Assembly: GCA_029237755.1 (NCBI GenBank)
Contig: JAQZBT010000042.1
Coordinates: 1-9,991 of the forward strand
Direction of reading: 5' to 3'
Source of the DNA: Candidatus Saccharimonadota bacterium
GTDB taxonomy: Bacteria; Patescibacteriota; Saccharimonadia; UBA4664
Length of the DNA stretch: 9,991 bases
The position numbers and the translations under genes were made by a program. The notes under the pieces were generated by a model. It made no database searches, was not told the DNA's origin, and worked only from the letters and a program-made list of their open reading frames with translations. Positions 6,121 to 9,991 of the stretch are shown here, one piece after another. Every line of letters begins with the position of its first letter. The stretch's first letter is position 1.

Positions 6121-6687
6121 TTACTTGGCGCGCTCCAAGTAAGCGCCCGACAAGGTATTCACTTTGATCCGGTCGCCTTCGTTGATAAACAACGGCACCA
6201 TCACCTGGATGCCAGTCTCCAGCTTGGCCGGCTTGAGCGCGGTCGTGGCGGTATCACCCTTAGCGCCTGGCTCGGTCTCAACGACCTCCAGGTACAAAGC
6301 ATTGGGGATTTCCAGGCCGATGACTTTGCCGTTGAAGTAGAGCAGCGTAACGGCAGTACTGTCAGCCACATACTTGGCCTGATCGCCGAGGACATCCTCA
6401 TCGACGGTCTCTTGCTCGTAGGTTTCGTTGTTCATGAAGACCAGACCGCTGCCTTCGCGGTAGAGCATCTGCATGTTCTCGCGGGTGACGTCAGCGGACG
6501 AGATCGTGTCGGCTCCACGGAAAGACTTGTCCAGCACGGAGCCGTTGAGCAAGTTCTTGATCTTCACCTGTACGACCGCCCCACCCCGGCCCATGGCCTT
6601 GTGGGTGTAGTCGGTCACGCGGTAAGGCACGCCGTCGAGTTCGATCAACGTACCGACTTTGAGGTCAGTGTGTCCCAGTACCGCCAT
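6121..6687 (-). CDS. efp: Translation elongation factor P
   Basis: EF-P enters the ribosomal E site and rescues stalls at proline runs. The 188 residues fit the family (about 185-190). Three domains are present: KOW-like domain I (1-65, with DLKVGTLIELDGVPYRV), OB domain II (66-128, with MQMLYREGSGLVFMNNETYEQ), and OB domain III (129-188), which ends in the signature FINEGDRIKVNTLSGAYLERAK. In the tip loop that touches the P-site tRNA, the usual KPGKG/KPGRG is AMGRG (31-35): the tip residue is Arg34, and Met replaces the conserved Pro. The tip Arg argues against EpmA-type lysylation. The ATG overlaps the last base of the rpsR stop (TAATG), so translation is coupled to S18. Confidence 0.95.
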   Translation of the reverse strand: MAVLGHTDLKVGTLIELDGVPYRVTDYTHKAMGRGGAVVQVKIKNLLNGSVLDKSFRGADTISSADVTRENMQMLYREGSGLVFMNNETYEQETVDEDVLGDQAKYVADSTAVTLLYFNGKVIGLEIPNALYLEVVETEPGAKGDTATTALKPAKLETGIQVMVPLFINEGDRIKVNTLSGAYLERAK

Positions 6688-6905
6688 TAGCGCACCACGA
6701 AGGGCAGCAAGGCGATGTGACGGGAGCGCTTCAGCGCGACAGCGACGCGGCGCTGGTGGCGCAGGCAGTTACCGGTACGCTTGCGCGACTCGATCTTGCC
6801 GTAGCTCGAGAGGTAGCGCTGCAGGAGTTTGACGTCCTTGTAGTCAACGTAGTCCATCTTTTCTGCGCAGAAGCGGCAGACTTTCTTGGAATAAAAATTA
6901 GCCAT
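6687..6905 (-). CDS. rpsR: 30S ribosomal protein S18
   Basis: S18 pairs with S6 on the platform of the small subunit. The 72 residues are complete: CRFC (10-13) near the N-terminus is the zinc-type form of S18, and the core VDYKDVKLLQRYLSSYGKI followed by RKRTGNCLRHQRRVAVALKRSRHIALLPF is diagnostic. AGGAAA lies seven bases before the ATG. The gene is separated from ssb by an unusual 155-base gap containing repeats, although in most bacteria this junction is short. Confidence 0.95.
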   Translation of the reverse strand: MANFYSKKVCRFCAEKMDYVDYKDVKLLQRYLSSYGKIESRKRTGNCLRHQRRVAVALKRSRHIALLPFVVR

Positions 6906-6938
6906 TAAGTTTCCTGTAATTCGTTAATTAAGTTAGGT

Positions 6939-7064
6939 TAGGACTTTTAGCAGCGCGATGCAGTACAAGGAAGTGCCGAGGACCGGAGCGAGGCGTACAT
7001 AGACGTACGTCGAGCGAGGACCGGAGGCTCTGACAAAGTAATGCGCGTGCTGTAAAAGGACTAA
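6939..7064 (-). repeat. Repeat-rich imperfect hairpin element between ssb and rpsR
   Basis: The region between ssb and rpsR holds several ordered repeats. An exact 12-bp direct repeat, CGAGGACCGGAG, occurs at 6977-6988 and 7015-7026 (38-base period). An exact GAGCGAGG occurs at 6986-6993 and 7012-7019. Between the copies is the perfect palindrome GACGTACGTC (7002-7011), and an extra GTAC lies next to it. The outer ends are imperfect inverted repeats: TTAGGACTTTTAGCAGCGCG on the left against CGCGTGCTGTAAAAGGACTAA on the right, interrupted by small bulges. The right end overlaps the ssb stop codon. No reading frame with protein-like content lies here. In the operon transcript it would fold as a bulged long hairpin. 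It could be a small repeat of the REP or MITE type, or an RNA processing or attenuation site. Confidence 0.55.
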
Positions 7065-7528
7065 AAAGGAATGTCGTCGAGGTTGATGTTCTGGTTGGCG
7101 TCGAGGTCCTGGATGACAACGTCATCGGACTTGCTGGCAGCAGCTCCGCCAGCCGCACCTGCTGCAGCCCCACCGGCCGCGCCTGCACCGGCTCCACCGG
7201 GACCATCGAGGAAGTTGACGTCGGAGGCGACGATCTCGGTACGAGAGCGCTTCACGCCGTCCTTTTCCCAGCTCTGGGTCTGCAGGCGGCCGATCACCAT
7301 GACCTTGCGGCCCTTCGACAAGTATTGAGCAGCGAGCTCACCAAGTTTGCCCCAGGCGACGATCTCGTGGTATTCCACCGCTTCCTTGCGCTCACCGCTC
7401 TGGTCCATCCAGGTGCGGTTAGTTGCAACGGCAAACGATGCGACCTGCTGGCCACTAGGGGTGGCGCGCAGTTCCGGATCGCGAGTTAAGTTGCCCATGA
7501 CAATTGCTTGGTTGAAGCTCTTGGCCAT
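7061..7528 (-). CDS. ssb: Single-stranded DNA-binding protein
   Basis: SSB coats single-stranded DNA in replication, recombination and repair and recruits partner proteins through its C-terminal tip. The 155 residues divide into an OB fold (1-108: FNQAIVMGNLTRDPELRATPSG, then ATNRTWMDQSGERKEAVEYHEIVAWGKLGELAAQYLSKGRKVMVIGRLQTQSW), a Gly/Ala-only linker (109-133) and an acidic tail ending DDIPF, the conserved partner-binding peptide. The linker is unusually simple, lacking the Gln/Pro found in many SSBs. The ATG follows the rpsF stop with no gap, so the two are translationally coupled. The order rpsF-ssb-rpsR is widespread in bacteria. Confidence 0.96.
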   Translation of the reverse strand: MAKSFNQAIVMGNLTRDPELRATPSGQQVASFAVATNRTWMDQSGERKEAVEYHEIVAWGKLGELAAQYLSKGRKVMVIGRLQTQSWEKDGVKRSRTEIVASDVNFLDGPGGAGAGAAGGAAAGAAGGAAASKSDDVVIQDLDANQNINLDDIPF

Positions 7529-7891
7529 CTACTTGGTTCCCTCTTCAGTCGTTACTTCTTCAGTGTCTTCAGTCTTCTTCTCGGCTTCTGGCTTCTTGGC
7601 GTCCTTGCGGGGAGTGTTTTCCTCATGGACCACCAAGAGATGGCGCAGAACTTCCTCGGTGATGAGGATTTGCTGTTCCAGCTGGCTGACCTTGTCAGCG
7701 TCCAGCTGTACCTCAAAGTATACGTAAATTGCGAAGTCCTTATATGCCAGGCGCTTCTTGCCCCAGTTGTCGCGCTTGGTGACTTTGCCACCAGCCGCCT
7801 CAACCAGGCCTTCTACCTTGCTGATCGGCGCTTCTACGTCGATCTCGAGGTCTGGGTGCAGGAGCACCATCAGCTCGTAGGTCTTTTGCAT
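7529..7891 (-). CDS. rpsF: 30S ribosomal protein S6
   Basis: S6 binds S18 on the 30S platform. The 120-residue protein starts MQKTYELMVLLHPDLE and has the ferredoxin-like core with GGKVTKRDNWGKKRLAYKDFAIYVYFEVQLD. From about residue 93 there is a charged Lys/Glu/Thr tail (KKPEAEKKTEDTEEVTTEEGTK), disordered and rich in Glu. The frame stays open upstream to 7951, but the ATG at 7891 is right: AAAGGAAGGA sits five bases before it, and the extra upstream codons would run through the hairpin leader. It is the first gene of the rpsF-ssb-rpsR-efp-tlyA operon, transcribed from the promoter at 7979-8007. Confidence 0.95.
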   Translation of the reverse strand: MQKTYELMVLLHPDLEIDVEAPISKVEGLVEAAGGKVTKRDNWGKKRLAYKDFAIYVYFEVQLDADKVSQLEQQILITEEVLRHLLVVHEENTPRKDAKKPEAEKKTEDTEEVTTEEGTK

Positions 7892-7972
7892 TGATATCCT
7901 TCCTTTGGCAATCCGCTTTTGGCGGATTACGTTCGTCGTTAGCGAACGCAAAAAGGTTAATGATTGTTAAAC
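7892..7972 (-). promoter_or_regulatory. Structured 5' leader of the rpsF operon
   Basis: The predicted mRNA leader is about 81 bases. It holds two perfect or near-perfect hairpins in tandem. On the minus strand they are GCGTTCG-CTAACGA-CGAACGT (7 pairs, one G-U) and AATCCGC-CAAAA-GCGGATT (7 pairs), followed at once by the ribosome binding site AAAGGAAGGA. In many bacteria the S6:S18 complex binds a structure in this leader and represses translation. Whether this leader has that specific motif (with its CCG bulge) I cannot establish by eye. Confidence 0.5.
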
Positions 7973-7978
7973 CTGGTA

Positions 7979-8007
7979 ATTGTAGGCTAAAATCACCGAT
8001 TGGTCAA
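7979..8007 (-). promoter_or_regulatory. Sigma70-type promoter of the rpsF operon
   Basis: On the minus strand TTGACC (8002-8007, 5/6 match) and TACAAT (7979-7984, 5/6 match) are separated by exactly 17 bases. Transcription would begin near 7972, about 81 bases before the rpsF ATG. This is one of the two best promoters in the window, as expected for a ribosomal protein operon. Confidence 0.78.
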
Positions 8008-8034
8008 TCTGTTGACCCCAATGATTAACCACAT

Positions 8035-8071
8035 TTTGAACGTCAGTTTCAAACCCGATTCGGAGTAAACT
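8035..8071 (+). promoter_or_regulatory. Candidate promoter and operator of the PRC-barrel gene
   Basis: TAAACT (8066-8071) is a 4/6 -10 box placed so that transcription would begin exactly at the A of the ATG (8078). There is no Shine-Dalgarno, so the message is probably leaderless. No clear -35 is seen; where it should lie, a perfect 6-bp inverted repeat TTTGAA (8035-8040) / TTCAAA (8048-8053) could be an operator. Confidence 0.4.
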
Positions 8072-8077
8072 AGAGTT

Positions 8078-8608
8078 ATGCAAGCGTTCGCCAGCCAGAT
8101 GCAATCATTGCCTGTGATCAGTCTTCAGACGGGCGAGGCTGTCGCGCTCACACGCAAGCCCCTTATCGACATCGGTACGCTCGAGATCATGGCTTACCGC
8201 TGCGAAGGTGCACACCACAAACAGGACCTGCTGCTGATGTCGCGCGACATCCGGCAATTGGCTACCGACTGCGTCATCGTGGACAACGAGGAAGAGCTGG
8301 TAGCGCCGGGCGACATCGTCAGACTCAAAACCATGCTCAAGACCAGCTACGATCCCCTCGACAAGTCAGTCATCTCGGATACCGGACGCAAACTCGGTCA
8401 CGTTGAGGACTACACCATCAACCTGGAGACCAGTCGGGTACAGAAGCTGCATGTCCGCCAATCACTGCTTCGCGCGTGGCTCGGAGCCACGTTAATCATC
8501 GACCGCTCGCAAATTCTTGACGTCACTCCGCGCACTATCACCGTTCGGGATACGACTCTGAAGGCTCCTGTGCTGGCGGCCGAGCCTGTGCCAGAAACTC
8601 CCTCTTGA
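8078..8608 (+). CDS. PRC-barrel domain protein (two PRC-barrel-like domains)
   Basis: A soluble 176-residue protein built of two beta-rich PRC-barrel-like halves, at about 10-76 and 88-160. The second half is the clearer: VISDTGRKLGHVEDYTINLETSRVQKLHV is the family's turn motif (G-x-VxDYxI followed by a strand pair), then SQILDVTPRTITVRD. The first half (ISLQTGEAVALTRKPLIDIGTLEIMAYRC) is a weaker version of the same plan. PRC-barrels occur in RimM (16S rRNA maturation), in photosynthetic reaction centre H subunits and in many small uncharacterised proteins, and usually bind other proteins or RNA. No RimM N-terminal domain is present, so a RimM assignment is not supported. The last codons (ETPS) contain the first copy of a 10-bp repeat discussed under 8600-8803. 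The promoter is divergent from that of the rpsF operon. Confidence 0.75.
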   Translation: MQAFASQMQSLPVISLQTGEAVALTRKPLIDIGTLEIMAYRCEGAHHKQDLLLMSRDIRQLATDCVIVDNEEELVAPGDIVRLKTMLKTSYDPLDKSVISDTGRKLGHVEDYTINLETSRVQKLHVRQSLLRAWLGATLIIDRSQILDVTPRTITVRDTTLKAPVLAAEPVPETPS

Positions 8609-8609
8609 T

Positions 8610-8788
8610 GTTGAATACTCCTCCACCTGTTCACTACATGAAGCGGTGTTCGTCGTACTCAACACTGCATTCCCCTAGACTCTCAGGTGCAAATGCCACT
8701 TTCCATGGCAGCTCACCTGGCAAGGAACAAAGGTCGGCACGAGGAAGCGCTAGCGCGGCTATGCTGACGAGTGCCCACCTTTGTTCCT
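8610..8788. ncRNA. Candidate structured RNA: three consecutive nested hairpins
   Basis: The 350-base gap after the PRC-barrel gene opens with three adjacent stem structures. H1 pairs GTTGAATAC (8610-8618) with GTACTCAAC (8655-8663), one mismatch, and encloses CACC/GGTG and TTCA/TGAA stems. H2 pairs CAGGTG (8684-8689) with CACCTG (8714-8719) and encloses TGCCA/TGGCA. H3 pairs AGGAACAAAGGT (8723-8734) with ACCTTTGTTCCT (8777-8788), 12 perfect pairs, then GGCAC/GTGCC, with the palindrome GCGCTAGCGC in its tip. The one frame through it gives a Ser/Pro-rich string without domains, so I do not call it a gene. I did not recognise RNase P RNA, tmRNA, SRP RNA or a T-box. The strand is open: a plus-strand transcript would continue into the small peptide and terminator; no strong promoter is seen on either side. 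Confidence 0.42.
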
Positions 8789-8793
8789 CACTT

Positions 8794-8843
8794 CCCTCTT
8801 GATATGCCATAGCCCTTACGCTACGCTAAGGAGGATAAGAGGG
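8794..8843 (+). promoter_or_regulatory. Hairpin that would mask the ribosome binding sites of the small peptide
   Basis: CCCTCTT (8794-8800) pairs with AAGAGGG (8837-8843), 7 perfect pairs. Inside it CCTTA (8814-8818) pairs with TAAGG (8827-8831) and a two-pair CG/CG extension with a three-base loop. Both purine-rich sequences that could bind ribosomes for the peptide at 8850, AAGGAGG (8828-8834) and AGAGGG (8838-8843), fall in or next to paired bases. Confidence 0.4.
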
Positions 8844-8849
8844 TTTGTA

Positions 8850-8915
8850 GTGTTAGTAATACTTCTCTGGGCCGTGGCATTCGTAGTAGCCTATCGCCTC
8901 GTCACAGCCAACTAG
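8850..8915 (+). CDS. Candidate 21-residue hydrophobic membrane peptide
   Basis: A short frame from GTG (8850) to TAG (8913-8915) encodes one hydrophobic helix with the core LVILLWAVAFVVAYRLV and a polar end (TAN). It is long enough to cross a membrane once. AGAGGG lies six bases before the GTG. An intrinsic terminator follows 15 bases after the stop. The frame is open upstream to 8754, and a TTG at 8799 would give a 38-residue form with a basic patch (RRIRG) just before the helix, a topology typical of real small membrane proteins, but that TTG has no ribosome binding site. Small single-helix peptides with a structured, masked leader occur in type I toxin-antitoxin systems. Against it: the frame is short enough to arise by chance, and no homology can be seen. 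Confidence 0.3.
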   Translation: MLVILLWAVAFVVAYRLVTAN

Positions 8916-8929
8916 ACCGCTGCAAGTTG

Positions 8930-8962
8930 AAAAAAATGCCATCCGCCAGGGTGGTGTTTTTT
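8930..8962. terminator. Bidirectional rho-independent terminator (recX and the 8610-8915 unit)
   Basis: CCATCC (8939-8944) and GGGTGG (8949-8954) pair around GCCA. The stem extends outward through G-U pairs into A7 (8930-8936) against T6 (8957-8962). Reading minus, it ends recX (its TAA is at 8961-8963) with a seven-T tail. Reading plus, it ends any transcript from the 8609-8915 region with a six-T tail. Confidence 0.85.
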
Positions 8963-9572
8963 ACTTCTGCACCCTCTCAAGCGCTCGCTTAATCACATCG
9001 TAGCCGTACCCCTGCCGGGCAAAGTAGGCCATGAGTTTCTCTCGTTCGGAGTACTGTGGCAGCCGCTGCTTCCGCTCTATTAGAGCGACCAGCGTATCCA
9101 GCTCGGTATCTCCGTCGAGCTCCCTTAGCGCCTCCTCGATCGTCCCGCGCTCAACACCTTTTTGCATCAGCTCCTGCTCCAGCCGGCGACGACTGCGGGG
9201 ATTCACTGATTGGCGATGCCTGATCCAGGCCGCAGCAAACTCCAGGTCGTCTATCAGAGCCAGCCCCCTGAGCCGCTCAACTGCAGTGTCCGCGTCGGCC
9301 GGAGCGGTCTCTTTGCGAACGAGGTAATCGCGCACTTCGCGCTCGCTGCGCGGCCGGATGCCGATGTAACGCAGCGCCTGAGCGTAGGCCTTGGAGCCCT
9401 GGGACTGAGATTGGAGCTCCTGCACTCGCTCCTCGCTCACTTCGTGTCCCACCCTCAAGCCGCTGTTACTGAGGTCCAGGTCACTTAGGGACAGGACGTA
9501 CTTGCCGTCCAAGTAGATGCTGTACCGAGTTTCCGAGCGCTTCTGTTTTTTGATGTCCGTGACAGTGGGCAT
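8961..9572 (-). CDS. recX: RecX, regulator of RecA
   Basis: RecX binds within or at the end of RecA filaments and limits or remodels them. The 203 residues show the family pattern of repeated three-helix units: an N-terminal beta region (RYSIYLDGKYVLSLSDLDL, 16-34), then repeat 1 with KAYAQALRYIGIRPRSEREVRDYL (61-84), repeat 2 with LIDDLEFAAAWIRHRQ and PRSRRRLEQELMQKGV (106-140), and repeat 3 with KLMAYFARQGYGYDVIKRALE (179-199). The motif of Arg/Lys-Ser-x-x-E after a hydrophobic helix is typical. The gene lies seven bases after recA, with GTAGGGGCATA before the ATG acting as the ribosome binding site, so the two are co-transcribed. The N-terminal extension is longer than in the E. coli protein (166 residues) and shorter than in the B. 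subtilis protein (264). Confidence 0.9.
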   Translation of the reverse strand: MPTVTDIKKQKRSETRYSIYLDGKYVLSLSDLDLSNSGLRVGHEVSEERVQELQSQSQGSKAYAQALRYIGIRPRSEREVRDYLVRKETAPADADTAVERLRGLALIDDLEFAAAWIRHRQSVNPRSRRRLEQELMQKGVERGTIEEALRELDGDTELDTLVALIERKQRLPQYSEREKLMAYFARQGYGYDVIKRALERVQK

Positions 9573-9579
9573 TATGCCC

Positions 9580-9991
9580 CTACGCAGCCTGAGCCAGTTT
9601 TCTAATCTCTTTGTCGAGAGTCTTCATCAGAGGTTCGTGGTCTTTCAGGTACTGCTTCCCAGCCTCGCGGCCTTGACCAATCTTCTCGTCCTTGTAGGAG
9701 TACCAGGCGCCGCTCTTGAGTACCAGGCCGTGCTTGACCGCCAAGTCTATCAAGTCACCAGCCGTCGAAATGCCTTCGTTGAACATGATGTCGAACTCGG
9801 CCACCTTGAAGGGCGGGGCCACCTTGTTCTTCACGACCTTCACCTTCACGTGCTTGCCGATCGAGACATCCCCGTCCTTGATCTGCTCTGATCCGCGGAT
9901 ATCCATCCGCACCGAGGCGTAGTACTTCAGTGCCTGGCCGCCCGCTGTGGTCTCCGGATTTCCAAACATGACGCCAATCTTGAGACGCAAT
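9580..9991 (-). CDS. recA: RecA recombinase, C-terminal part (cut by window edge)
   Basis: The visible 137 codons are the C-terminal part of RecA, the ATP-dependent strand-exchange protein and SOS co-protease. LKIGVMFGNPETTAGGQALKYYASVRMDIR is the conserved core region after the Walker B segment, and KVAEFDIMFNEGIS and GAWYSYKDEKIGQGREAGKQYLKDHEP are C-terminal domain motifs. The rest, including the Walker A motif, lies beyond position 9991. The protein ends in RKLAQAA without the long acidic tail found in E. coli RecA. An ATG inside the visible part is not a start. Confidence 0.95.
   Translation of the reverse strand, partial: LRLKIGVMFGNPETTAGGQALKYYASVRMDIRGSEQIKDGDVSIGKHVKVKVVKNKVAPPFKVAEFDIMFNEGISTAGDLIDLAVKHGLVLKSGAWYSYKDEKIGQGREAGKQYLKDHEPLMKTLDKEIRKLAQAA

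Noticed and set aside
7109..7206. Alanine/glycine codon repeat in ssb as a possible tandem repeat or error
   Set aside because: It stays in frame, encodes the flexible SSB linker and is followed by the correct acidic tip, so it is a normal low-complexity linker.
7892..7951. Upstream start for S6 giving 20 extra residues
   Set aside because: The extra part runs through the leader hairpins, is not S6-like, and the ATG at 7891 has a strong ribosome binding site and the family's normal N-terminus.
8610..8663. Integron attC-like site: GTTGAAT and ACTCAAC fit the GTTRRRY and RYYYAAC boxes
   Set aside because: The boxes are in the reverse order for an attC site (AAC-type box should come first, GTT-type last), and no integrase or cassette arrangement is present.
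8605..8802. 65-codon plus-strand frame in the gap after the PRC-barrel gene
   Set aside because: It runs through three strong hairpins, overlaps the PRC-barrel stop, has a Ser-rich sequence without domain, and is better explained as a by-product of structured non-coding sequence.
8600..8960. Known ncRNA classes (RNase P RNA, tmRNA, SRP RNA, T-box) in the structured gap
   Set aside because: I looked on both strands for the RNase P GAGGAAAGTCC core, the SRP domain IV core, a tmRNA T-arm with CCA end and the T-box sequence, and saw none. An Rfam scan is needed to exclude others.

Overview
This 10 kb window is chromosomal core-genome sequence from a small-genome, GC-rich bacterium, most likely a member of the Candidate Phyla Radiation (Patescibacteria); Saccharibacteria is my best guess. 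The guess rests on the gene order rpsF-ssb-rpsR, the tight packing with ATGA and TAATG overlaps, TTG starts, an archaeal-type PEP carboxylase, and an LPXTG (sortase-type) surface protein implying a Gram-positive-like envelope. It is inference from gene content; no marker gene in the window settles the phylum.

Layout. 1-80: the first codons of a minus-strand membrane-anchored protein cut by the window edge. 142-173: a terminator. 194-691 (-): a secreted, low-complexity LPETG-anchored surface protein with a good sigma70-type promoter. 827-3484 (+): an aspartate aminotransferase and archaeal-type PEP carboxylase operon, which together would turn PEP and bicarbonate into oxaloacetate and then aspartate. 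3536-4964 (+): the ribosome-associated ATPase YchF, overlapping a small DUF4260 membrane protein. 4961-7891 (-): a translation/DNA-replication operon read rpsF, ssb, rpsR, efp, a nucleoside 2-deoxyribosyltransferase-like gene, tlyA. It has a strong promoter, a hairpin-containing leader, and an unusual repeat-rich insert between ssb and rpsR. 8078-8608 (+): a two-domain PRC-barrel protein, probably translated from a leaderless mRNA. 8609-8960: a non-coding region with strong nested inverted repeats, a candidate 21-residue membrane peptide and a bidirectional terminator. 8961-9991 (-): recX and the C-terminal part of recA.

How it fits together. Most genes are ordinary housekeeping: translation (S6, S18, EF-P, YchF, TlyA), DNA maintenance (SSB, RecA, RecX) and one anaplerotic/amino-acid step. 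The least explained parts are the structured 8609-8915 segment (possible structured RNA plus small hydrophobic peptide), the ssb-rpsR repeat element (6939-7064), the rpsF leader, and the two plus-strand promoters that place the predicted transcription start on or next to the ATG. I see no transposase, CRISPR array, tRNA, rRNA or prophage gene. The window does not clearly contain a new defence or mobile system; the 8609-8915 unit is the best candidate for something undescribed.
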